In this document: positions 33,537 to 42,436 of the stretch, one piece after another
Layout: each line of letters begins with the position of its first letter
Position numbering within the stretch: position 1 is the first letter of the stretch
Assembly: GCF_900111075.1 (NCBI RefSeq)
Contig: NZ_FOFZ01000001.1
Coordinates: 1-64,000 of the forward strand
Direction of reading: 5' to 3'
Length of the DNA stretch: 64,000 bases
Source of the DNA: Flavobacterium frigoris
Lineage (GTDB): Bacteria > Bacteroidota > Bacteroidia > Flavobacteriales > Flavobacteriaceae
Made by a program: the position numbers and the translations under genes
Notes under the pieces: model-generated
Database searches by the model: none
Seen by the model: only the letters and a program-made list of their open reading frames with translations
What the model was told of the DNA's origin: nothing

Positions 33537-36368
33537 TTACGGGTTAATTGTCCAAGAAGCAAAATATTGTTGCCCTATTAATCCAGCACCTAATACTTGT
33601 GCATACTCTTTCCCTCCAATATTTGAAGCTCCTAACTTAAGTGTTGATTTTAACTTAGGAAATTCATAATTTATTTGAGCATCAATTACAGTAGCAGCAT
33701 CGATCACACCATCTACCATTGTAGATTGCCATAAATACGCAGTACTATATCTTCCACTTACATTAAAACCAAAGTTTTTAAATAATTTTTCGTTTCCAAA
33801 TGATACTTTTACTTTATGTTTCGGCGTATTAAACCCAGCTTCAAAACTAGGATCTTTCGCTTGATCATATTTAAATTCAGCATAATTATAATTAACACCT
33901 ACTTCAAAATCTCTGTATACTTTTCTAGATAAACCTAAACCAAAACCAAGTGATTTAATCTCAACACCTGTGTTTGTGTACAATTGAAAAACTCTAGTAT
34001 CTCCATTTTTCAAAGCTTGTAAAGCCTTCACTCCTTCTGGATTAGTTAACCCACCTCCATCTAAAGCATCTCCATATAAAGGAGCGACCACATTAAGGTT
34101 ACCAATAAAGTCATTGTAAATATTATAGTACCCATTAACATCAACAGAAACTCCTTCAATAAACGAACGATACCCTAATTCAAAAGCCTTTACTGTTTCC
34201 GGTTTAACATAATTAATATTGGTTTTCACTAGCTTACTAGCATCTCCAGCCACCCCAAACGCAGCTGCTGACGAAGCTGTATAAGAATTATCATATGCTA
34301 TCTGACCCGTAATAGCAATTGTAGATTGTCCTTGATTAACCAACTGGCCATTAGTCGAAATAGATAATGTTTCACTATATCTAGCTAAGTTATCTGGAGC
34401 CGACCCTAATAAAACTGCACTTCCTACATTAAAACCAATGTATTGGTCTTGCGTAGATGGATTTCTAAAACCGGTTTGAAACGACCCTCTAAAATTATGC
34501 CTTCTACTTTCACCACCAGAATATACAAGAGACACCCTTGGCGAAATATTTCCATCATAATTTTGTGCTTTATCGTAACGCACAGATCCCGTAAATTTCA
34601 ATCTGTCATCCATTAATTTTTTTGTCAACTGCGTATAAGCGCCATACTCATTATAATATATTGGCCCATTTGCATCTGTATATATTCTTCCACCAGAGTT
34701 TAACTGATATTGTCTAAAAGATCCCCCTACCTGAATTTCGGCAAAATCAATCAGCTCTTTAAAGTTGTAATTTGCATCTGAATGATATATTCTAGAATTA
34801 TCAACCAATTTAGATCCAGAAAGAACATTCGCTTCATTAGTCACTTTATTAAAAGCGGCTTTAAACTCAGGTGTTCCAGGCAATAATCTAGTTCCTCTTG
34901 GTGCACTTGGATTATTCGGATCTATATTAGGAATCAGACCTAGTCCTGCTGGAGAAATATTGTAATCTGCAAAATTTCTAGCAGCTATATGTGCTTCTTT
35001 ACCATTAAGCCCTAATATAAGAGAACTATTTGCATAAGCATTTCCATAATCTGTGAACCAGTTCTTGTCAGATTTCGCTAATCTATTTATATTAAGACCT
35101 GTAAAAAGCATATCATATGAATTTCCACCATCTTCTGTGGTAGTATACCCTCTTATGAAAAAGTTTTTTCCTTTTATTTCTAATTTATGTTGTTGCATAA
35201 AAAAATTATTCAGGTAATACCTATTCGCACCCTGATAAACGGCATTACCAAAACCAAATTTACTTTGCCAAATCACTTCTAAATTATCATTCCCTAAAGG
35301 CCTGTAGTGAAGCGAAAAGTCGATTTTAGTATTACTTGCTTTATTATCTGTCAAATCAGTCTCATTGTAACCTGTTCTAGAAACCTTATCACTAGGTAAA
35401 GTTGGCGCGGTAATAACTATAGCAGCTTCATCTCCATATACATTAATCCCATCATAACCGTAATGACTTCTATCTCTTCCTGCAACGGTTTTATCGTTAT
35501 AGTTTGTAGCATACCAGTCTGTACCACGCAAATACGTAAAGTTAGCTTTAGCAGCTAATTTTGAACTAAAAGCATGTGCCATTCTAATTCCATAGTCAAC
35601 ATAATCATTAGAACCAGCAGCCTTTTGACTTGTTTGTCCAAATTTAGCATAAGCAGTAATTCCCGGACTTGTAAACGGGCTTTTACTGTTCATAAACAAA
35701 ACACCATTAAATGCATTTGCACCATACAAGGCAGAAGAGGCCCCTGGTAATAGCTCAACACTTTGAACATCAATTTCCGAAACTCCAATCAGGTTTCCTA
35801 ACACGAAGTTTAATAAAGGAGAAGAGTTATCCATTCCGTCAACTAACTGCATGAAACGGGTATTTGCCACAGTTGCAAAACCACGGGTATTAACCGATTT
35901 AAAAGACAAACTACTTGTATTCATTTGTACTTCTTTCATGTTTTCTAAACCGTCATAAAAAGAAGCAGATGCCGTCTTTTTAATATCAGCAATTCCCATT
36001 CTTTCTATGGTAACCGGAGATTCTAAAACTCTTTCAGGAGTTCTCGAAGCCGACACCACAATCTCATTAAGTAAGTTTGCCTCATCTTTTAGAACAATAC
36101 TTATTTTTTGATTGTTAGAAGTAACACTTACTTTAGTTGAATTAAACCCAACACTTGAAATTTCGATCACATAAGGCAACCGGATTGATGAGTTAAGAGT
36201 AAAATTTCCATCACCGTCAGTAACTGCGCTAGCGGCACTTCCAACGACTTTAACATTGGCTCCTATAACTGCTTGATTATCACTATCAGTGACTGTGCCT
36301 GAAATTGAATTTTGAGCAAAACTTAAGCTGCAAAAAAACAATGACAAAAAAAGTAAATACATTTTCAT
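33537..36368 (-). CDS. TonB-dependent outer-membrane receptor
   Basis: A 943-residue protein with a signal peptide (ending SFAQ). A carboxypeptidase-regulatory-like beta domain follows (ISGTVTDSDNQAVIGANVKVVG...GNFTLNS), typical of Bacteroidota receptors. Next are a plug (SVNTRGFATVANTRFMQLVDGMD...IDVQSVELLPGASSALYGANAFNGVL) and a 22-strand-type barrel ending with an aromatic-terminal strand (QQYFASWTINP). No SusD partner is adjacent; the partner is a GDSL lipoprotein instead. The ligand cannot be read from the sequence. Confidence 0.94.
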   Translation of the reverse strand: MKMYLLFLSLFFCSLSFAQNSISGTVTDSDNQAVIGANVKVVGSAASAVTDGDGNFTLNSSIRLPYVIEISSVGFNSTKVSVTSNNQKISIVLKDEANLLNEIVVSASRTPERVLESPVTIERMGIADIKKTASASFYDGLENMKEVQMNTSSLSFKSVNTRGFATVANTRFMQLVDGMDNSSPLLNFVLGNLIGVSEIDVQSVELLPGASSALYGANAFNGVLFMNSKSPFTSPGITAYAKFGQTSQKAAGSNDYVDYGIRMAHAFSSKLAAKANFTYLRGTDWYATNYNDKTVAGRDRSHYGYDGINVYGDEAAIVITAPTLPSDKVSRTGYNETDLTDNKASNTKIDFSLHYRPLGNDNLEVIWQSKFGFGNAVYQGANRYYLNNFFMQQHKLEIKGKNFFIRGYTTTEDGGNSYDMLFTGLNINRLAKSDKNWFTDYGNAYANSSLILGLNGKEAHIAARNFADYNISPAGLGLIPNIDPNNPSAPRGTRLLPGTPEFKAAFNKVTNEANVLSGSKLVDNSRIYHSDANYNFKELIDFAEIQVGGSFRQYQLNSGGRIYTDANGPIYYNEYGAYTQLTKKLMDDRLKFTGSVRYDKAQNYDGNISPRVSLVYSGGESRRHNFRGSFQTGFRNPSTQDQYIGFNVGSAVLLGSAPDNLARYSETLSISTNGQLVNQGQSTIAITGQIAYDNSYTASSAAAFGVAGDASKLVKTNINYVKPETVKAFELGYRSFIEGVSVDVNGYYNIYNDFIGNLNVVAPLYGDALDGGGLTNPEGVKALQALKNGDTRVFQLYTNTGVEIKSLGFGLGLSRKVYRDFEVGVNYNYAEFKYDQAKDPSFEAGFNTPKHKVKVSFGNEKLFKNFGFNVSGRYSTAYLWQSTMVDGVIDAATVIDAQINYEFPKLKSTLKLGASNIGGKEYAQVLGAGLIGQQYFASWTINP

Positions 36369-36663
36369 TTGGTTGAATTTTATTGATTTAGATGACCAAA
36401 GTACAATTATTTTTAATATTAATAAAAAAAGGTTAAAAAAATTTCATTATTGTTACCTTTTTAGCGTCATTTTAACTTTTTCTATATTGTCATTTTATCA
36501 ATTAAACCTAAAAATTCAGTCCTAAAATACCGAAATACTATGCATACATATAAAATATGTTAAAAAATTACGTTTATCATAAAAATTAAGCTTTTAAAAA
36601 AAGTTTTAAACAAAAAAAAGCAAGATTCACATCTTGCTTTTTTTTCTGAATTTATTTAATTCC
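36369..36663. other. Intergenic region receptor-glmS
   Basis: No gene is visible. It holds a near-match -7 element (TACTTTG) before the receptor gene and the glmS terminator at its left end; the rest is very AT-rich. Confidence 0.5.
36612..36645 (-). terminator. Terminator after glmS
   Basis: AAAAAAAAGCAAGAT pairs perfectly with ATCTTGCTTTTTTTT around TCAC, 19 bp beyond the glmS stop. Confidence 0.9.
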
Positions 36664-38511
36664 TTATTCTACTGTTACCGATTTTGCCAAATTTCTTGGC
36701 TGATCTACATTACAGCCTCTCATCACCGCGATATGGTATGATAAAAGTTGTAATGGTATTGTTGTAATCAACGGAGACAAGGCATCTGAAGTTTCAGGAA
36801 TTTCAATCACATAGTCTGCTAACTCCCGAACTTGAGTGTCGCCCTTAGTTACTATGGCAATAATTCTTCCACTTCTAGATTTAATTTCTTGTATATTACT
36901 TACAATCTTATCATAATGGCCTTGCTTTGGAGCAATGACCACTACCGGCATCTGCTCATCAATTAAAGCAATTGGTCCGTGTTTCATTTCCGCTGCAGGG
37001 TAACCTTCAGCATGAATATAAGATATCTCCTTAAGTTTTAAAGCTCCTTCAAGTGCAACCGGAAAATTATAACCCCTTCCTAAATATAAACAGTTAGGCG
37101 CGTCTTTAAAAGTAGCTGCAATTTCTTTTGCACGATCGTTAGTTTCCAAAGCTTCTTTTACTTTCTCGGGAATTAACTCCAACTCCTGCAAGTACATATG
37201 GAAATCTGAAAGAGATAGCGTTCCTTTGGCTTTAGCTAGACGCAAAGCAATCATTGTCAACACAGTAATTTGTGTTGTAAACGCTTTAGTAGATGCAACA
37301 CCTATTTCTGGGCCAGCATGCGTATAAGCACCAGCATGAGTTTCTCTGGAAATTGAAGAACCAACTACATTACAAACTCCAAAAACAAATGCTCCTTGTT
37401 CCTTTGCTAATTTAATCGCAGCCATAGTATCGGCTGTTTCGCCAGATTGCGAGATAGCAATTACTACATCGTTGCTATTGATTATTGGGTTTCTATATCT
37501 AAATTCTGAAGCATATTCTACTTCTACGGATATCCTTGCGAACTCTTCAAAAATATATTCAGCTACTAAACCAGCATGCCATGAAGTACCGCACGCCACT
37601 ATAATAATTCTATCTGCATTTAAGAATTTTTCTAAATTATCCTCAATACCAGACATTTGAATAATTCCTTCATTAGCATGCAACCTACCTCTATAAGTAT
37701 CCTTTATAACACTCGGCTGTTCGTATATCTCTTTTAACATAAAATGATCGTAACCTCCTTTTTCAATTTGCTCCAAATTCATTTGAAGCTCCTGAATATA
37801 AGGATCTACCAAAGAATCATCTTTGATCTTTCTTACTTTCATAGATTTATGCAACCTAATAACTGCCATTTCACCATCTTCTAAATAGACTGCATTCGAA
37901 GTGTATTCAATAAATGGAGAAGCATCTGAAGCAATAAAATACTCTCCTTCTCCAATACCAATTGCCAAAGGACTTCCTAGACGAGCTGCTACAATTTCAT
38001 CTGGTTTCTTTTTATCAAAAACAGCAATTGCATAAGCACCTACCACTTGGTTAAGAGCAATTTGAACTGCTTTTCCTAGCTTAATATTTTCCTTCTTTTG
38101 TATTTCTTCAATAAGGTTAACTAGTACTTCTGTATCCGTATCGGAATGAAAAGTATACCCTCTTTTTATTAATTCTACTTTTAGAGGAGCGTAATTCTCA
38201 ATAATTCCATTATGAATTATTACTAACTCTCCCGAGTTAGAAAGGTGAGGATGTGAATTTACATCATTGGGAATACCATGTGTTGCCCAACGAGTATGTC
38301 CTATCCCGATTGTTCCGTTAGTAGTAATTTCTTTTGAAGCCTTTGCTTCAAGATCCACAACTTTTCCTTTTGTCTTACACAATTTAATGGCATCGCCATC
38401 ATATATCATTACACCTGCGCTATCATAACCTCTGTACTCGAGTCTTTTTAATCCTTTCATAACAATAGGATAAGCTTCTCTATGCCCTATATAACCAACA
38501 ATTCCGCACAT
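36664..38511 (-). CDS. glmS: Glutamine-fructose-6-phosphate aminotransferase (isomerizing)
   Basis: It makes glucosamine 6-phosphate, the first committed step toward UDP-GlcNAc for peptidoglycan and LPS. The N-terminal Ntn glutaminase begins MCGIVGYIG with the catalytic Cys. Two SIS sugar-isomerase domains follow (VACGTSWHAG, AISQSGETADT, VASTKAFTTQ) and the protein ends with the conserved DQPRNLAKSVTVE. The 615 residues are complete. It follows the DUF4270 lipoprotein gene by 9 bp. No glmS ribozyme is seen. Confidence 0.98.
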   Translation of the reverse strand: MCGIVGYIGHREAYPIVMKGLKRLEYRGYDSAGVMIYDGDAIKLCKTKGKVVDLEAKASKEITTNGTIGIGHTRWATHGIPNDVNSHPHLSNSGELVIIHNGIIENYAPLKVELIKRGYTFHSDTDTEVLVNLIEEIQKKENIKLGKAVQIALNQVVGAYAIAVFDKKKPDEIVAARLGSPLAIGIGEGEYFIASDASPFIEYTSNAVYLEDGEMAVIRLHKSMKVRKIKDDSLVDPYIQELQMNLEQIEKGGYDHFMLKEIYEQPSVIKDTYRGRLHANEGIIQMSGIEDNLEKFLNADRIIIVACGTSWHAGLVAEYIFEEFARISVEVEYASEFRYRNPIINSNDVVIAISQSGETADTMAAIKLAKEQGAFVFGVCNVVGSSISRETHAGAYTHAGPEIGVASTKAFTTQITVLTMIALRLAKAKGTLSLSDFHMYLQELELIPEKVKEALETNDRAKEIAATFKDAPNCLYLGRGYNFPVALEGALKLKEISYIHAEGYPAAEMKHGPIALIDEQMPVVVIAPKQGHYDKIVSNIQEIKSRSGRIIAIVTKGDTQVRELADYVIEIPETSDALSPLITTIPLQLLSYHIAVMRGCNVDQPRNLAKSVTVE

Positions 38512-38520
38512 ATCTTATAA

Positions 38521-40095
38521 TTAATTAGGTTTTGTATAATAAATTTCCAGTTTCAATCTTTTATCCTCTGCGACTGTTGATTTACCTCCGTAAAGGACTG
38601 TTCCTAAAGGACTCATAACAGAGGACTTAGGCAACTGAGATATAAAGTCATTTGCTGTTTTTAACTTATATGAAGTTATCGTATTTGTCGCATTTATATC
38701 TTCTGTAATTACTACACCTAGTTTGACATTAGTAGCCTCAACGTTTTTAATTAAATTTCTAATATGATTAGTTATTCTAAATTTATAAGTATTATCGTCT
38801 GCTTTTTCAGTATTTAAAATACCACTAAAAATAACTCTTCCATTCTTCGTATTTGTTCCCGAAGTTTGATCATTAATATAATCTGAAAGCGGGAGATCAC
38901 TATTTAAATCATAAATGTAAATACGATTAGGCTTAGAAGCAGCTCCTAAAGCAGTTGCATCAACATGAAAAACAAGACTAGCTTCATTAATTAACCATCC
39001 ACTTTCTCTAATTGTCGCTAACTCTGTAGCATTAAATAATTCTAAAATTGCCATTGATCCTTCTCCTCCTTTTACATACAATTTTTCGTCCCCAAGTGTT
39101 GTGTTAACATTCGCAGAGTTTGTTGCATTAGCATAAGAAGTATTTATATTACTTTGATCCAATAAGCTAACATTATTTCCTGTCAGTTTAAGCACAATTG
39201 ATTTCTCAACTCTAGTCACATCTGTAATCGAAGTATCTTCTTTGTACTTTATGGTAATTTTACCTTCTTTAAAGTCTAACAATGCCATATTAGAAGGATT
39301 ACTTCCTGATTTAGCGACACTAAAATACAACCCTCTAAAGTATTCTTTAAAAATATCATTGGTCGCTAACTTGCCTAAAGCCGAAGCCTTAATAATTTTA
39401 GTTTCAAAATACTCAGTATTCAAATCCAAACGCATTCCTGGAGCGACACGAGTAACCACCTCTTTCCCATCGGTACCAGTAACTGTTGTTTTATAATCAG
39501 CAGCACTAAAGAAAAAAGCATCATTTTGACTTACATCCGAAGAATTATTCAAACGATTGCCCACTTTGACGCTGTTAAAATCAGAATTTTGATTTGTGTA
39601 ATATTTTTGAGCTTCCAGAAAACCAGCGGCTGGATCTAAATCTCGCATGAAATATCCAGACTCATACACGCTCAACATAATTTTAGCATCTGAAGGACCA
39701 TAAATCGAGTCCAACTCATACGTTCTATCTCCATTAGTATCAGTAGATTTTAAAGTACTAAAATATGGAATTGTCAAAACTACACTTTCAATTACTGGAT
39801 TATTTCCAATCGTTGGATTTGCCGATTCTAAAACTATTTGAGTTGCAAAATTTGCCGTGGTAGTACCAAAAGCAGGATTGTCATAAACCCCTAGCGCATT
39901 TACAGCAAGATTATTAGACTGTATAGGCCCTATTTTTTGATTATAAGCCACAACATTCGACGAGTATTTTACAAAATCAAAATGGTTATCTCCCAACAAC
40001 CCATCTCCAATTGAATTATAATCTTTATCACATGAATAAAGAAAAACAACACACGCCACTAATAGAATTTTCTTAAAAAAAGAATTATTGTACAT
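38521..40095 (-). CDS. DUF4270 lipoprotein
   Basis: A 524-residue predicted lipoprotein read from ATG 40095 (MYNNSFFKKILLVACVVFLYSC, lipid-bearing Cys22); the ORF runs further but would overlap the previous gene's stop. The mature start CDKDYNSIGDGLLGDNHFD is the hallmark of DUF4270, a Bacteroidota surface/periplasmic lipoprotein family of unknown function. It sits between the starch-synthase-like gene (16 bp upstream) and glmS (9 bp downstream), so the three are one operon. A link to envelope polysaccharide is plausible but not shown. Confidence 0.85.
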   Translation of the reverse strand: MYNNSFFKKILLVACVVFLYSCDKDYNSIGDGLLGDNHFDFVKYSSNVVAYNQKIGPIQSNNLAVNALGVYDNPAFGTTTANFATQIVLESANPTIGNNPVIESVVLTIPYFSTLKSTDTNGDRTYELDSIYGPSDAKIMLSVYESGYFMRDLDPAAGFLEAQKYYTNQNSDFNSVKVGNRLNNSSDVSQNDAFFFSAADYKTTVTGTDGKEVVTRVAPGMRLDLNTEYFETKIIKASALGKLATNDIFKEYFRGLYFSVAKSGSNPSNMALLDFKEGKITIKYKEDTSITDVTRVEKSIVLKLTGNNVSLLDQSNINTSYANATNSANVNTTLGDEKLYVKGGEGSMAILELFNATELATIRESGWLINEASLVFHVDATALGAASKPNRIYIYDLNSDLPLSDYINDQTSGTNTKNGRVIFSGILNTEKADDNTYKFRITNHIRNLIKNVEATNVKLGVVITEDINATNTITSYKLKTANDFISQLPKSSVMSPLGTVLYGGKSTVAEDKRLKLEIYYTKPN

Positions 40096-40111
40096 ATTCG
40101 ATAATAAAAGT

Positions 40112-40924
40112 TTAAATTGATAGAACCTCGTCTTTATAAAAATTGGTATACGCTTCCGCAAACTCTTCTTTAGGGACGAAAGGTAAAAAAGGTTTTCCTG
40201 AAGATTCTATAAATTTTGTTAAACTTGGAGACAGACTATCTGAAGCGATAATAACAGCATCAGAATGTTTAATCGTTGCTCTTATAATACTTTCATAATC
40301 TGGCGTTTCTAAATCAGCAATAGCATCCAAAGGAACTCCGTCCAGTTTAATTTTCTTAATCATTTCTGCATCTAAAGTCCCTTCAAATGACTGACTATAT
40401 ACAGAAGTAACGATTTTTGTGTCAGAAAATAACGCTTCGTTTTTATAATAATGTTTCATGTAGATTGGCAACATTGCCGCCATCCAGCCATGAACATGAA
40501 TAATATCAGGAACCCAATTCAGTTTTTTCACTGTCTCAACAACACCTTTTGCAAAGAAAATAGCACGCTCATCATTGTCTGCATACATCTCTCCTTCTTC
40601 ATCAGTGAATGTTGCTTTCCTTTTAAAATACTCATCATTGTCAATAAAGTACACTTGTATCCTTTCTTTAGGTATACTAGCCACCTTTATTATCAAGGGC
40701 ATATCCAAGTCATTCACAACTAAATTCATTCCTGAAAGCCTAATTACCTCATGTAACTGATGTCTCCTCTCATTAATATTCCCATATCTAGGCATAAAAA
40801 TTCTGATTTGCCCACCTTGATCATTAATCATCTTTGGTACGTCATAAGACATTAAAGAGACCTCATTCTCAGCTAGGTAAGGCACCACTTCAGATGATAC
40901 ATATAATATCCTCTTATCTTTCAT
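40112..40924 (-). CDS. Starch/glycogen-synthase-like protein, N-terminal domain only
   Basis: A 270-residue protein matching only the N-terminal Rossmann domain of GT5 glycogen synthases (ILYVSSEVVPYLAE..., PDIIHVHGWMAAMLPIYM). Two key features are missing: the ADP-glucose loop KTGGLADV is replaced by AENEVSLMSYDV (residues 18-29), and the C-terminal GT1 domain is absent with no remnant downstream. It is therefore unlikely to make glycogen. It heads an operon with a DUF4270 lipoprotein and glmS, divergent from panC. A carbohydrate-sensing or scaffolding role is possible. Confidence 0.82.
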   Translation of the reverse strand: MKDKRILYVSSEVVPYLAENEVSLMSYDVPKMINDQGGQIRIFMPRYGNINERRHQLHEVIRLSGMNLVVNDLDMPLIIKVASIPKERIQVYFIDNDEYFKRKATFTDEEGEMYADNDERAIFFAKGVVETVKKLNWVPDIIHVHGWMAAMLPIYMKHYYKNEALFSDTKIVTSVYSQSFEGTLDAEMIKKIKLDGVPLDAIADLETPDYESIIRATIKHSDAVIIASDSLSPSLTKFIESSGKPFLPFVPKEEFAEAYTNFYKDEVLSI

Positions 40925-40962
40925 ATTGTAAATTGCTTAATTTATTGGTAATAAAAACCATG

Positions 40963-40970
40963 CAAAATTA
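40963..40970 (-). promoter_or_regulatory. -7 element of the GT5-like/DUF4270/glmS operon
   Basis: The minus strand reads TAATTTTG, about 38 nt before the ATG. It is 31 bp from the panC element on the other strand, so the two operons share a compact divergent promoter region. Confidence 0.5.
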
Positions 40971-41001
40971 CAAAAATTTATGCAGTTATTAACTAATATA
41001 T

Positions 41002-41009
41002 TATGTTTG
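41002..41009 (+). promoter_or_regulatory. -7 element of panC
   Basis: TATGTTTG. The ATG inside it (41003) is in frame with panC but would precede the transcript start, so it cannot be the initiator if this promoter is real. Confidence 0.5.
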
Positions 41010-41032
41010 CACTAAATTTAAACAAAACACCC

Positions 41033-41881
41033 ATGCCTATTTTCTATGGAAAAGCAGCTTTAATAGACTATTTAAAATCTATTAAGACCCCAAATTCTAC
41101 CCTTGGTTTTGTTCCTACTATGGGTGCATTACATCAAGGACATCTTTCTTTAATGCAACAATCACTGGCAGAGAATGACAATACCGTGGTTAGCATTTTT
41201 GTAAATCCTACACAGTTTAACAATCCCGAGGATTTGTTAAAATACCCAAGAACATTAGACGCAGATATTGAAAAAATAAACAACTTAAATAGTGATATTA
41301 TTTTATACGCACCTACCGTAGATGATATTTACGAAGGAAAAGTACTATCGCTTACATTTAATTTTGATGGGCTAGAAAATCAGATGGAAGGAAAATTCAG
41401 ACCAGGCCACTTTGACGGAGTAGGAACAATCGTGAAACGCCTTTTTGAAATAGTAATGCCTACAAATGCTTATTTTGGAGAAAAAGATTTCCAGCAGTTG
41501 CAAATTGTAAAAAAGATGGTTACGAAAAATAACCTTAAAGTAAACGTGATTGGATGCGCCATTTATAGAGAACCTAATGGTCTTGCTATGAGCTCCAGAA
41601 ACGAACGATTGACAGATCAAGAACGTTCAAATGCGGCTTTAATTTTCACAACTTTAAATCTCGCCAAAGAAAAATTCAAAACAAATAGCGCTACGTCCGT
41701 AACGAAATGGGTAGAAAAATCTTTCGATACAAGTACCCCTTTTGAATTAGAATATTTTCAAATTGCAGATGAAACAACACTTAGGCCTTGTTTAAGGAAA
41801 AGCAACATTAAAAAATACCGCGCTTTTATCGCGATTACTATCAATAACATAAGATTGATTGACACCATTTCATTAAATTAA
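41033..41881 (+). CDS. panC: Pantothenate synthetase
   Basis: It condenses pantoate with beta-alanine using ATP to form pantothenate, the CoA precursor. Motifs are [14 protein letters not shown] (HxGH), [34 protein letters not shown] and [12 protein letters not shown] start at ATG 41033 ([10 protein letters not shown], 282 residues) because the upstream in-frame ATG at 41003 is inside the -7 promoter element. panD follows after 14 bp, completing the two dedicated steps next to each other. Confidence 0.96.
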   Translation: MPIFYGKAALIDYLKSIKTPNSTLGFVPTMGALHQGHLSLMQQSLAENDNTVVSIFVNPTQFNNPEDLLKYPRTLDADIEKINNLNSDIILYAPTVDDIYEGKVLSLTFNFDGLENQMEGKFRPGHFDGVGTIVKRLFEIVMPTNAYFGEKDFQQLQIVKKMVTKNNLKVNVIGCAIYREPNGLAMSSRNERLTDQERSNAALIFTTLNLAKEKFKTNSATSVTKWVEKSFDTSTPFELEYFQIADETTLRPCLRKSNIKKYRAFIAITINNIRLIDTISLN

Positions 41882-41891
41882 TTTACTTTTG
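41859..41891 (+). promoter_or_regulatory. Second promoter, for panD, apparently leaderless
   Basis: TTG (41859-41861), 22 bp, then TACTTTTG (41884-41891), which ends 4 nt before the panD ATG. It straddles the panC stop codon and closely matches the pth promoter, so panD can be made independently of panC. Confidence 0.55.
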
Positions 41892-41895
41892 TAGC

Positions 41896-42246
41896 ATGCA
41901 AATTCAAGTATTAAAATCAAAAATTCATCGGGTAAAAGTAACCGGAGCCGATTTAAATTATATCGGGAGTATTACTATTGATGAAACCCTCTTAGAAGCA
42001 TCAAACATCATTGAAGGCGAGAAAGTTTCAATTGTAAACATTAACAATGGAGAACGATTTGAAACATATGCTATAAAAGGACAGCGTAATTCAGGTGAAA
42101 TAACTTTAAATGGTCCCGCTGCCAGAAGAGTCCAAAAAGAAGACATCATCATTATTATTTCCTATGCTACCCTCGAATTTGAAGAAGCAAAAACGTTCAA
42201 GCCTTGGATTATTTTTCCAAATGAAAACGATAATTCTTTAACTTAA
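41896..42246 (+). CDS. panD: Aspartate 1-decarboxylase
   Basis: It decarboxylates aspartate to beta-alanine, the second substrate of PanC. This pyruvoyl enzyme is made as a proenzyme that cuts itself at Gly24-Ser25 (YIGSITID), and Tyr22 and Ser25 are present. The 116 residues are complete, including NGPAARRV and the C-terminal strand. It can be expressed from the panC operon or from its own promoter within the end of panC. Confidence 0.96.
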   Translation: MQIQVLKSKIHRVKVTGADLNYIGSITIDETLLEASNIIEGEKVSIVNINNGERFETYAIKGQRNSGEITLNGPAARRVQKEDIIIIISYATLEFEEAKTFKPWIIFPNENDNSLT

Positions 42247-42436
42247 AAATTTATAGCATGCAAGTTTCCTTCAATTTACAACAGTATCTTGAAGGCTCGT
42301 TCTATTGTTTGATGCTGCCGAATCAATCTTTTAGCACAAAATTGTTTTAAACATTCTATTTTTTAATTAAAGTAAATAAAGCATTATATTGCTAGTTCAT
42401 TTAGAATAAAATTAATTTTACAAACCGCTCTAAATC

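Noticed and set aside
37780..38511. glmS ribozyme or other amino-sugar riboswitch near glmS
   Set aside because: Only 9 bp separate glmS from the upstream coding sequence, leaving no room for such an RNA.
40112..40924. The GT5-like gene as a frameshifted full glycogen synthase
   Set aside because: No GT1-domain remnant exists downstream; the next gene is a DUF4270 lipoprotein with its own signal peptide.
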